A stretch of DNA of 15,502 nucleotides from JAGVVZ01 sp964373165 (GTDB taxonomy: Archaea; Aenigmatarchaeota; Aenigmatarchaeia; CG10238-14), in contig CAYJTF010000019.1 of the NCBI GenBank assembly GCA_964373165.1, positions 1-15,502 on the forward strand, given 5' to 3'. The position numbers and the translations under genes were made by a program. How positions within the stretch are numbered: position 1 is the stretch's first letter; every line of letters begins with the position of its first letter. This document shows, one piece after another, positions 1-6,873 of this stretch. The notes beneath the pieces were generated by a model that made no database searches, was not told where the DNA came from, and worked only from the letters and a program-made list of their open reading frames with translations.

Positions 1-158
1 AAACAGTTGCTGATGCCATTATAAATACTATTGAAAAAAACAAGTTTGAGGTCAACGTTGGTTTTCTTGAATCAATGTTCTTGAAAGGAAAATACATCTT
101 TCCTAACTTGTTTAGATGGATTCAAAGAGTTATACGGAAAAGAAGGGGTTACAAATAA
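1..158 (+). CDS. C-terminal fragment of a short-chain dehydrogenase/reductase-like protein (5' end outside window)
   Basis: An open frame enters from the left edge (first full codon at base 3) and ends at TAA 156-158, leaving 51 residues. It begins TVADAIINTIEKNKFEVNVG, followed by a hydrophobic and basic tail with the pattern FPNLFRWIQRVIRK. In classical SDR oxidoreductases this is the usual ending: a helix of the type 'vA.aIv.aIek.k.ev.vg', then a short amphipathic tail that can lie on the membrane. The NAD(P)-binding motif and catalytic Tyr/Lys lie outside the window, so neither reaction nor substrate can be given. The stop abuts, base for base, the stop of the converging methyltransferase gene. 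The family call rests on the tail pattern alone. Confidence 0.5.
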   Translation, partial: TVADAIINTIEKNKFEVNVGFLESMFLKGKYIFPNLFRWIQRVIRKRRGYK

Positions 159-830
159 TCATTTCTTGCCGAACACAAATATGTGACTTTCTCTTTCTAT
201 ATCTATATTCGTTGTTTTTAATATCTTGAATCCTGCTTGTTTTAATTCTTTTTCTAACTCATTTTTTCCAAATTCTCTGAAAAACACTTTAAATTTTCCA
301 ATCTTATCGGGTGAGTCATAGGGAGCATTTGTTATATATTCTTGGCTTATCCCAGTTCCAACTATGCAAATTCCAACAATGCCATTTGGTTTCAGAATTT
401 TTTTAATGTTGCTTAATACATTTACACTTTCTTTTTTCGGAATATGGATTAAAGTTCTGCAACACCAAACACCATCAAACTCGCTATGGTCGAATTTTAG
501 ATCTAACAAATCCATATTTATGAACTTGCCTTTGGATATATTTTTTTTTGCTATTTCCAGCATAGTGTTTGATATGTCTATACCCACGGTATCAAACCCA
601 TTCTGAACAAAGAAATCAGATTCGCCGCCAGGTCCACATCCAGCATCTAGAACTTTAGCATTCTTTGGTAGATGTTTTACAAAATAACTCAACGGTTCTT
701 TGAATTTCGGTTCTTTGAAATGTTTTTTACTATATTCAAGTGCTATGTTATTATAAGAGGATGCACTCAATTCCACAATCTTTCTATTCGTGGTTAGATT
801 AGGTATTCTTAAAAATCCCATTACAGGCAT
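159..830 (-). CDS. Class I SAM-dependent methyltransferase
   Basis: A 223-residue protein with the Rossmann-like fold of class I methyltransferases. Motif I is VLDAGCGPGGES (residues 60-71), the glycine-rich loop that binds S-adenosylmethionine. Motif post-I is VGIDIS (82-87), whose acidic residue binds the ribose. Further parts are an FDGVWC strand (118-123), a helix with IHIPK (129-133), and ILKPNGIVGI (145-154), the usual 'LkPGG' strand. About 40 residues precede the core. The sequence resembles UbiE/Methyltransf_11/25-type small-molecule methyltransferases, but the acceptor cannot be read from it. In this setting O-methylation of a sugar or lipid is a reasonable inference. The ATG at 830 is used; a second in-frame ATG three codons later is possible. 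Upstream GTGATT lies very close to the ATG. The gene diverges from the GT2 gene across 62 bp. Confidence 0.85.
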   Translation of the reverse strand: MPVMGFLRIPNLTTNRKIVELSASSYNNIALEYSKKHFKEPKFKEPLSYFVKHLPKNAKVLDAGCGPGGESDFFVQNGFDTVGIDISNTMLEIAKKNISKGKFINMDLLDLKFDHSEFDGVWCCRTLIHIPKKESVNVLSNIKKILKPNGIVGICIVGTGISQEYITNAPYDSPDKIGKFKVFFREFGKNELEKELKQAGFKILKTTNIDIERESHIFVFGKK

Positions 831-863
831 ACAATCACAATAGTAATAAAATCATATAACAAG

Positions 864-878
864 CATTTATTTTTAAAT
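864..878 (+). promoter_or_regulatory. Possible archaeal TATA box in front of the GT2/GT4/radical SAM block
   Basis: The 62-bp gap between the divergent methyltransferase and GT2 genes contains CATTTATTTTTAAAT about 15-29 bp before the ATG at 893, with no ribosome-binding match between them. That spacing would suit a leaderless or near-leaderless archaeal transcript. The gap is AT-rich throughout, so the exact box is uncertain. Confidence 0.3.
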
Positions 879-892
879 TCTTTTTAAGTAGT

Positions 893-1900
893 ATGGACGT
901 ATCCTTTATAATACCCACATTTAATTCTGAGAAAACTCTACATGAATGCTTAAGGTCGATAAGGTTTCAGAGCTATCCAGAGGATAAATATGAAATAATT
1001 ATATCTGACGCAGGGTCAACGGATAACACTATAAAAATTGCAAAAAAATTTAAGGCCAATAAGATCGTCAAAAATCCTCTTAAAACAGCTGAAGCAGGTA
1101 AAGCTGTGGCAGTTAAGCATGCGAAAGGAAAAATTATAGCATTGGTAGATTCGGATAATATTCTTCCTACCAGAAACTGGCTAATAAAAATGTTGGAGCC
1201 ATTTGAAGATAAAGAAATAGCTGGTACAGAACCACTTTATTATACATACAGAGAAAGTGATGCATTTATAACAAGATATTCTGCGCTTATTGGCGCGAAC
1301 GATCCTTTGTGTATATACCTTGGAAATTATGATAGATATTCCTTCTTAACGAACAAATGGACAGAAATGCCGATTGATATTAAAGACAAAGAAGATTATT
1401 TGAAAATAGAACTAAATGAAAGAAAAATTCCAACCATTGGAGCTAATGGGTTTTTATTTAGAAGAGAGTTGTTGAAAGATTGTTCGATCAAGGATTATTT
1501 CTTTGATATAGATGTTGTGTGGGAGTTGGTAAAATCTGGTCATGCTAAGTTTGCTAAGGTAAAGATAGGAATAGTTCACATATTCTCAGGAAACATACGG
1601 ACTTTTATAAAAAAACAGAAAAGAAGAGTCAAAGATTTTTTGTATTACAATAAAATAAAGCTAAGAAAATATCCGTGGGGTTCTTTGAGTAAACTGAGAT
1701 TATTGAAATTTGTCTTGTATAATGTTCTGGTGATTCCGTTGCTTGTCCAGTCATTAATAGGGTATATAAGGAAAAGGGATAAAGTATGGTTGTTTCACCC
1801 AGTTGCTTGTTGGATTACTTTGTTCGTCTATTCATTCAGCTTATTCAAAAGCTTTTTTGTCCATTCAAAAATAGAGGATAGAACAAGATGGAGTCAATAA
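893..1900 (+). CDS. Family 2 glycosyltransferase (GT-A) with C-terminal membrane segments
   Basis: A 335-residue inverting GT2-type enzyme. The N-terminus VSFIIPTFNSEKTL (3-16) is the classic first strand and nucleotide-binding turn. EIIISDAGSTDNT (34-46) holds the second acidic residue. ALVDSDN (83-89) carries the DxD-type motif that binds the metal and the nucleotide-sugar diphosphate. The middle has IGANGFLFRRELL (182-194), typical of the acceptor-side region. After residue 235 the chain becomes strongly basic, followed by two hydrophobic stretches (about 271-292 and 298-323) that should hold it at the cytoplasmic membrane face, where lipid-linked sugars are made. It is the first gene of a four-gene block and overlaps the next start by 13 bp, suggesting translational coupling. 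Donor and acceptor sugars are unknown. Confidence 0.88.
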   Translation: MDVSFIIPTFNSEKTLHECLRSIRFQSYPEDKYEIIISDAGSTDNTIKIAKKFKANKIVKNPLKTAEAGKAVAVKHAKGKIIALVDSDNILPTRNWLIKMLEPFEDKEIAGTEPLYYTYRESDAFITRYSALIGANDPLCIYLGNYDRYSFLTNKWTEMPIDIKDKEDYLKIELNERKIPTIGANGFLFRRELLKDCSIKDYFFDIDVVWELVKSGHAKFAKVKIGIVHIFSGNIRTFIKKQKRRVKDFLYYNKIKLRKYPWGSLSKLRLLKFVLYNVLVIPLLVQSLIGYIRKRDKVWLFHPVACWITLFVYSFSLFKSFFVHSKIEDRTRWSQ

Positions 1901-3036
1901 AACTAGGAGTTTTAATAATTTCACCCTTCTTCCGGCCTAACATCGGTGGAGCAGAGACACACTTGGACGATTTATGTGAATTTTTATCCGAAAGAGGAAA
2001 TGACGTCTATGTAATTACTTATCAACCTTTGACCACTAAGTTGAGAGGCAGAAGAATTGAGAAGAAAAGAAATTTGACTATATACAGAATAAATTGGTTC
2101 GGGCAAAATTTATTTCATAGATTAGAAAAATATCCATTATTAGAATTTTTGTATTTAACTCCTGGGTTATTGTTCTTTTCCCTTCTTTTCATGATAATGA
2201 ATTTTAAAAGAATTGATGTGATACATGCTCATGGATTTAACGCAGCATTTTCTGCTAAAATATTGTCTAAGTTATTCAACAAAAGATCTGTTGTTAGCAC
2301 ACATGCAATTTATAATTTAAAAAACAGACCACTTTTCAGCAAACTTGTTTATTGGTTGTTGTCTTCCTTCAATAAGATACTTACACTAGCCGAACCTTCA
2401 AGAAAAGATATTATAGATTCTGGTATACCTAGTGAGAAGGTGTGGATATACACACAATGGGTTAATCAAAGTATTTTTAAGCCTAAAAATATGGAAGACT
2501 GCAGAGAAAATTTAAAAATAGATAATAGGTTTACTGTTTTGTTCGTTGGCCGTTTTATTGAAAAAAAAGGTGTTCTGGTCCTATTGGACGTAGCTAAGAA
2601 GTTGCCATTCATAAATTTCGTATTTATAGGAGACGGTCCTTTATCTTCTGAAGTTACAAACAAATCAAGAATACACAAGAATATAATCCATCCCGGGAAA
2701 ATCACAAATCCTATATTAATCAGTATATGGTATAATACCGCTGATTTATTTGTCATACCATCTCAGTACTCGGAGGGTTTTGCAAGAGTCGTGTTAGAAT
2801 CTTTGTCATCAGGCGTTCCAGTTATTGCCTCTAACAAGGGATGCTTGCCAGAAATGATAAATAATTCTGTTGGAAGGCTAGTAAAACCAACAGAAAATAA
2901 CTTAAAGAGTCAAATAGAATATTTTTATAAAAATAAAGCCGAACTAACTAAACTAAGATCGAACTGTAGAACGTTTGCGTTAAAAAATTACAACGAGGAA
3001 AAAGGTTATTTAATAATAAAATCCTACATTGTATAA
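1888..3036 (+). CDS. Family 4 glycosyltransferase (GT-B)
   Basis: A 382-residue retaining GT4-type enzyme with two Rossmann-like halves. The first half starts LGVLIISPFFRPNIGGAETH (6-25), with the glycine-rich acceptor-side loop GGAETH, and has VIHAHG (111-116) and VVSTHA (135-140). The hydrophobic stretch at about 87-104 may be a membrane-contact helix. The second half begins VLFVGRFIEKKG (217-228), with the donor-phosphate-binding Arg/Lys pattern, then FIGDGP (246-251). It ends with EGFARVVLE (296-304), an intact EX7E motif, followed by SLSSGVPVIAS. The ATG lies inside the end of the upstream GT2 gene; GAGG at about 14 bp upstream is a weak ribosome-binding match. The stop is 12 bp before the radical SAM gene. 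It probably adds one sugar to a lipid-linked glycan; the linkage is unknown. Confidence 0.9.
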   Translation: MESIKLGVLIISPFFRPNIGGAETHLDDLCEFLSERGNDVYVITYQPLTTKLRGRRIEKKRNLTIYRINWFGQNLFHRLEKYPLLEFLYLTPGLLFFSLLFMIMNFKRIDVIHAHGFNAAFSAKILSKLFNKRSVVSTHAIYNLKNRPLFSKLVYWLLSSFNKILTLAEPSRKDIIDSGIPSEKVWIYTQWVNQSIFKPKNMEDCRENLKIDNRFTVLFVGRFIEKKGVLVLLDVAKKLPFINFVFIGDGPLSSEVTNKSRIHKNIIHPGKITNPILISIWYNTADLFVIPSQYSEGFARVVLESLSSGVPVIASNKGCLPEMINNSVGRLVKPTENNLKSQIEYFYKNKAELTKLRSNCRTFALKNYNEEKGYLIIKSYIV

Positions 3037-3048
3037 CGGGGTTATTAT

Positions 3049-4086
3049 ATGTTGCCAAAAAAGATCGCTGATAAGATTTATGATTCAGTTGTGTTTGATT
3101 ATCCAGTCAAAAAATTAGCTTTCAAGGCTTTGAGATCAAAATTATTAGTGAAAAATCCTATTTATGAGAGACTNNNNNNNNNNTATCATAAGAGAATGGA
3201 AAAAAGAATGGGTGAGCTAAGTAAAACGCCTTATAGGATAATGATAGAGAATACTAATGGCTGTAATGCAAAATGTGTTTTTTGTCCGCACGCTGTTATG
3301 GAAAGACCCATAGGCATAATGAACATGAATCTGTTTAGAAAAATTGCAAACGAAGCAGTGGAACTAGGCATAAATTATTTTACTGTATACGGTTTTGGTG
3401 AACCATTTTTAGATCCCCAGTTTTTTGATAAGTTGAGTTATGCTAAATCTTTGGGATTGAAGAGAGTAACAACAAACACCAACGGCAGTTTAATAAAATT
3501 TGGAGAAAATGCAAGAAAACTTATTGATACAGGTATAGACGAGGTTTATATAAGTATTGATGCCGCCAAAAAGGAGACATACGAAAATATAAGAATTGAC
3601 TTGAAATATGAGTGGGTCGACGAAGGCATAAAAAAATTAGCTGAATTAAAAAAAAAGATGGGACTAAAAGAACCAATAATTACGTTGGCGTATGTTGAAA
3701 CAGAACAAAATATGAAAGAGACACCAGCATTTATTAAGAAATGGAAAGACATCGTGGATAAAATATCTATTTCACAAATTCATAATTGGACTGGAGATAT
3801 TGATGATAGTTCAACAAATGTTTTCAGGAGAAGAGATCCCTGCAGACTAATGTGGACTGATATGGTGGTTAGTTGGGATGGTAGGGTTCCTTTATGCTGT
3901 GTTGATTACGAAAATAAAGTAATACTGGGAGATATGAACACACAATCTATTAAAGAGATATGGGGCGGTCTCAGATTAAATGCATTAAGAAAAATGCATG
4001 TCAAAAATGAATATGACAAAATAAATGTATGCAAGGATTGTACTTACAACTATCATGACAAGTCAAATTGGTGGGTTTCTAAATAA
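3049..4086 (+). CDS. Radical SAM protein with C-terminal SPASM-type cysteine domain
   Basis: An approximately 345-residue protein, interrupted by the assembly gap. A basic N-terminal stretch of about 60 residues precedes the radical SAM core. NGCNAKCVFCP (70-80) is the CX3CX2C motif (C72, C76, C79) for the SAM-bound [4Fe-4S] cluster. GFGEPF (115-120) is the GGEP-like SAM-binding motif, TTNTNG (141-146) follows, and EVYISIDAA (165-173) is the usual late strand. The C-terminal part has C265, WDGRVPLCC (276-284) and CKDC (328-331), the layout of a SPASM/twitch auxiliary cluster domain. SPASM proteins modify peptides or small molecules by radical chemistry. Similar uncharacterised ones occur in polysaccharide and glycosylation loci. 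Sitting between two GT4 genes, a role in altering a sugar, lipid carrier or acceptor is inferred. The upstream GGGG at 3038-3041 may serve as a weak ribosome-binding site. Confidence 0.85.
   Translation: MLPKKIADKIYDSVVFDYPVKKLAFKALRSKLLVKNPIYERXXXXYHKRMEKRMGELSKTPYRIMIENTNGCNAKCVFCPHAVMERPIGIMNMNLFRKIANEAVELGINYFTVYGFGEPFLDPQFFDKLSYAKSLGLKRVTTNTNGSLIKFGENARKLIDTGIDEVYISIDAAKKETYENIRIDLKYEWVDEGIKKLAELKKKMGLKEPIITLAYVETEQNMKETPAFIKKWKDIVDKISISQIHNWTGDIDDSSTNVFRRRDPCRLMWTDMVVSWDGRVPLCCVDYENKVILGDMNTQSIKEIWGGLRLNALRKMHVKNEYDKINVCKDCTYNYHDKSNWWVSK
3174..3183. other. Assembly gap of 10 Ns inside the radical SAM gene
   Basis: Ten consecutive Ns interrupt the codons for residues 42-45. The partly known codon CTN is leucine whatever the missing base. 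The frame is open and family-like on both sides with exactly ten bases, so the true gap is 10 bases, or another length leaving the same remainder on division by three. It lies in the N-terminal extension, well before the cluster-binding cysteines. Confidence 0.97.
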
Positions 4087-4115
4087 TTAATATCTTCACT
4101 TATAATTTATTGAGT

Positions 4116-5324
4116 ATGAAAACTCGATTACCATTCTTGGTTTTTGCAAATACAGTAGTATTTGATAATGTTATCAGCGGTGGAGATATAGTATTTCCTC
4201 AGGTTCTTAAATCGTGGAAGAAGTATGACATAGATAATAATTTCCAAATTATAGCTTTGACTACAACACTCGGAAAGAAAATATGGTTAAATTTCGGACC
4301 AGAGACGGATTTTTATCTTTTGCCTAAAACAACGGACAAGTTAAATTCTATTGGATTGGTGCCTTTCGTTTATTTTGTTAGACTATTTTACATATTTAGA
4401 GAATTAAAAAAATTCGTACCAAAAACTAATAAGACTATTGTGTTATATACATCAAGCGATTTTTTACCTGATATAATACCGGCATTTATTTTGAGAAAGA
4501 ATTATCCAAAATCTATTTGGGTTTCTAGAATTTATCATGCCATACCGCCGCCAACAAAAAGAAAAGGCAATTTATTTTATAATATTTTTTCATATTTAGG
4601 ACAAAGATTGAGTTTTAAAATAATAAAGAGAAATGCAGATTTAGTAGCTGTGCTTGGAGGAACTTATGTGGATTTAATTAAGGCAGGTTTTCCTAAAAAA
4701 AACGTAGTAATCAATAATGCTGGAATACCACTTGAAACTCTAGATTCCATCAAATCCGATTCCATCAAATATGATGTTGTAACCATAGGAGGCTTGAACA
4801 GTAATAAAGGCGCAGGAGATTTGGTGGATATTTGGAAGAAAGTTGTTAAAAAAAAGAAAGATGCCAAGTTAGCAATAATTGGTGGAAGTACAAAAGCAAT
4901 TGTCGAACAACTTAGGAAGAAAAGAAAAGATGAAGGTTTAGAGAAGAATATTGATTATTTGGGTTTTGTTCAGAAAAATGATGATGTTTACAAAATCATA
5001 AAATCCAGCAAGATTTATCTTTGTCCCGGGCATGAGAACGGATGGAGTATGCCAGTTGCCGAAGCCATGGGATGTGGTGTACCAACAGTTGCATATAAAT
5101 TGAAGATGTTTAACACAGCCTTTAAGAGAGGGTTTGTTACAGTTCCTTTATATGATGTTGACGGACTGGCTGATGCTATAGTTAATTTAGTCAGTTCAAA
5201 AGAGAAAAGAGATAAATTGGCGAAAGAAGCATTCGAGGAAGGTAGGACTTTGAGTTGGGATAAAATAGCGGGTCAACTATTCAATGAAATTGAGAAAGTT
5301 CTGAAAAATAAAAAACTTATTTGA
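4116..5324 (+). CDS. Family 4 glycosyltransferase (GT-B) with variant EX7E region
   Basis: A 402-residue GT4-like enzyme counted from the ATG at 4116; a TTG two codons upstream is less likely. The N-terminal half has VISGGDI (19-25), the glycine-rich acceptor loop, and SRIYHAIPPP (137-146). NADLVAVLGG (173-182) leads to the inter-domain linker. The C-terminal half starts YDVVTIGGLNSNKG (219-232), with the Lys of the donor-phosphate site, then LAIIGGS (252-258) and YLGFV (281-285). The catalytic region is HENGWSMPVAEAMGCG (306-321). Here the first Glu of the usual EX7E motif aligns with Asn308, with a Glu one position earlier (E307) and E316 as the second. A 29-bp AT-rich gap, including TTATAATTTA, separates it from the radical SAM gene, so it could have its own promoter. 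Its 3' end overlaps the converging nucleotidyltransferase gene by 8 bp. Confidence 0.87.
   Translation: MKTRLPFLVFANTVVFDNVISGGDIVFPQVLKSWKKYDIDNNFQIIALTTTLGKKIWLNFGPETDFYLLPKTTDKLNSIGLVPFVYFVRLFYIFRELKKFVPKTNKTIVLYTSSDFLPDIIPAFILRKNYPKSIWVSRIYHAIPPPTKRKGNLFYNIFSYLGQRLSFKIIKRNADLVAVLGGTYVDLIKAGFPKKNVVINNAGIPLETLDSIKSDSIKYDVVTIGGLNSNKGAGDLVDIWKKVVKKKKDAKLAIIGGSTKAIVEQLRKKRKDEGLEKNIDYLGFVQKNDDVYKIIKSSKIYLCPGHENGWSMPVAEAMGCGVPTVAYKLKMFNTAFKRGFVTVPLYDVDGLADAIVNLVSSKEKRDKLAKEAFEEGRTLSWDKIAGQLFNEIEKVLKNKKLI
4743..4770 (+). repeat. 15-bp in-frame tandem duplication within the GT4 gene
   Basis: GATTCCATCAAATCC is followed directly by GATTCCATCAAAT, giving two copies of a 15-bp unit (the second matches over its first 13 bases). 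The protein reads DSIKSDSIK at residues 210-218, in the linker between the two GT-B halves, where a five-residue insertion should be tolerated. Confidence 0.8.
5304..5315 (-). terminator. T-tract terminator candidate for the leftward operon
   Basis: Just past the nucleotidyltransferase stop, the minus strand reads TTTTTTATTTTT with no GC hairpin, which fits an archaeal T-tract terminator. On the plus strand the same bases encode the lysine-rich tail of the GT4 enzyme, so the signal is embedded in a converging coding region. Confidence 0.45.
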
Positions 5325-6294
5325 CCCAATTTCTTTCTTTGAGTAGAAAATAAGAATGAAATCCTATATCACCAAATACCAGCAGCTTATCCATTCCTTT
5401 TAATTTATTAGCTGATTTTTGAATGTATCCTTTATAAGAGTTGTTTATTACATTCATTGGGATTAATATTGGCAGAATTAATTGTTTATCATCATTAATA
5501 GCATCGTGATAGCTTTTTTGCAAGAAGTTTATCAACCATCTAAAGCCATTTCTCCACCCATAATTTTCAATTTTCCTTTCCATTAGTTTCATATTTGGTT
5601 TTTTATCTAACAATCTTTGAAGATATATGTAGTCTAATAATGGTATGTATCCATGCCAGAATATAGAATGTGCAAAGAACGTAAGTATATCAGCTTCTAT
5701 ATTGGGAATGAACACTTTGATGCCGTTGATATTGACCTTTCTTTTATTATTCCATAAAAAACTTTCATCCATACACGGAATTCTTATCCAAGAAAAGTCA
5801 TGATAGACATCTATCAATAAACCCTTACCACCAAATGTGTCTTCTGTTTTATGAAGTATTTTAAATATAAATTGGTTTGATTTGCTGAATTCATAATCAC
5901 TTCCGCCATTTTTTGTGATTATTTTTTTTACATCACTCAGGTCATCTTTTTTAACTAGAATGTCTATATCCTTCGTAATATATGGCAGAATTTTGTAAGT
6001 TTTTATTAAGAGATAATCTATGCCACTTTCTTTCATTACATCGTCAACAAATCCAACTGTTTTATTAAACACCTCTACATTTTTCCTTCCTTTTTCCATC
6101 GTGTCTTTTAAGATTTTTTCAGAGGCAAATCTTTTTTCTTTTATAAGATTTTTGGACAAAACAAAGCTCAGTTTATTCTTTTCGGCCGTTTTAATGAGGT
6201 CGTCTAGATCTTTAGCATCAATCTTTCCATCGGTGTTTCTATTAAATTTCTCATCACAGTATTGAAGCAATGCAGCGCCAAAATTCTTAAGCAT
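5317..6294 (-). CDS. Nucleotidyltransferase-fold protein (NTP_transf_5-like) with an N-terminal EF-hand-like loop
   Basis: A 325-residue protein that looks like the uncharacterised polymerase-beta-type nucleotidyltransferases (NTP_transf_5-like). IDYLLIKTYKILPYITKDID (92-111) matches the family's 'LLKG..l....r...DIDlLv' core. D109 and D111 are the paired metal ligands and D162 in LLIDVYHDFSW (159-169) is a plausible third carboxylate. FIPNIEADILTFFAHS (195-210) and the helical part after it resemble the family's C-terminal bundle. Such enzymes transfer an NMP group to a hydroxyl; the target here is unknown. Residues 18-29 read NRNTDGKIDAKD, with the ligand pattern of an EF-hand or dockerin calcium loop, between two predicted helices. 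The ATG overlaps the kinase stop by 8 bp (ATGCTTAA), with GGAG upstream, so translation is probably coupled. Confidence 0.72.
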   Translation of the reverse strand: MLKNFGAALLQYCDEKFNRNTDGKIDAKDLDDLIKTAEKNKLSFVLSKNLIKEKRFASEKILKDTMEKGRKNVEVFNKTVGFVDDVMKESGIDYLLIKTYKILPYITKDIDILVKKDDLSDVKKIITKNGGSDYEFSKSNQFIFKILHKTEDTFGGKGLLIDVYHDFSWIRIPCMDESFLWNNKRKVNINGIKVFIPNIEADILTFFAHSIFWHGYIPLLDYIYLQRLLDKKPNMKLMERKIENYGWRNGFRWLINFLQKSYHDAINDDKQLILPILIPMNVINNSYKGYIQKSANKLKGMDKLLVFGDIGFHSYFLLKERNWVK

Positions 6295-6871
6295 TTTTAA
6301 TACTCTCCATAATTTTATTAATAATAAATCTGCTTATTTCATTTTTTTCCAAAGTTCCATCTATTTTTATTACGTTCTTCTTCAATAGTTTCAAAACGAT
6401 ATTAAGATTTTTTCTTTGTCTATTAAGGAATTCTACATTCTGTTCCATTTTCCTTCTTCTTGCAGTTTCTGGATCCATATCAATGAAAAATATGAGATTG
6501 GGTTTTCTTAGAGTTTTGAGATAAATTTTCATCATCCATTTTGGTGTTAGATCAAAAAATTCTATGGCATTTTGATAAAATATCCTGTCTTGTACCAGAA
6601 TTCCGTTTACCTTTATTTTAAATATAGAATCTAGTATATTGTCTATTCCTGTGATTCCCAACCAAAACAACATTTCATAACAATGTCTTTTTATTTTTGT
6701 TTCTGTTGAGCCGGAATGTTTCCGTATTTTTGAGTAAAGAGGAAAATATTTTAGTATTGGTGGTCCTTCGAGATGATAATATTTACAAGGGAACTTTTTT
6801 AATCTAGATAGTATTTCTTTCGCTTGAGTGGTTTTACCAGAACCATCTATTCCTAAAATCCATATATTCAT
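6287..6871 (-). CDS. Thymidylate-kinase-like P-loop kinase
   Basis: A 194-residue P-loop protein counted from the ATG at 6871. An in-frame TTG at 6877 would add two residues, but starting at MNIWILGIDGSGKTTQ gives the normal kinase N-terminus. The Walker A motif is GIDGSGKTT (7-15). QDRIFYQNAIEF (94-105) corresponds to the DR[YF] motif of thymidylate kinases. LIFFIDMDPETARRR (126-140) is the strand and start of the LID, and VEFLNRQRKNL (146-156) matches the 'EFLxRVRxxY' helix after the LID. The fold is that of TMPK (PF02223-like), but location in a glycosylation operon and coupling to a nucleotidyltransferase argue against a housekeeping dTMP kinase. Phosphorylation of a sugar, polyol or lipid head group is only inference. 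It starts 2 bp after the upstream GT4 stop and overlaps the next gene by 8 bp. Confidence 0.75.
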   Translation of the reverse strand: MNIWILGIDGSGKTTQAKEILSRLKKFPCKYYHLEGPPILKYFPLYSKIRKHSGSTETKIKRHCYEMLFWLGITGIDNILDSIFKIKVNGILVQDRIFYQNAIEFFDLTPKWMMKIYLKTLRKPNLIFFIDMDPETARRRKMEQNVEFLNRQRKNLNIVLKLLKKNVIKIDGTLEKNEISRFIINKIMESIKNA

Positions 6872-6873
6872 TA

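Noticed and set aside
538..549. Long T-run as a frameshift hotspot or terminator
   Set aside because: It lies within the methyltransferase coding region, and the protein reads through it with normal family sequence on both sides.
364..606. 80-residue plus-strand ORF
   Set aside because: It lies entirely antisense to the methyltransferase, whose motifs are clear; it has no recognisable domain or start signal.
4110..4115. TTG start for the third plus-block glycosyltransferase
   Set aside because: An ATG two codons later gives a normal N-terminus, and no ribosome-binding match favours the TTG.
6287..6871. Housekeeping thymidylate kinase (tmk)
   Set aside because: The motifs are TMPK-like, but the gene is locked between a GT4 and a nucleotidyltransferase gene in a glycan operon, so a specialised kinase is more likely. 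No gene symbol was given.
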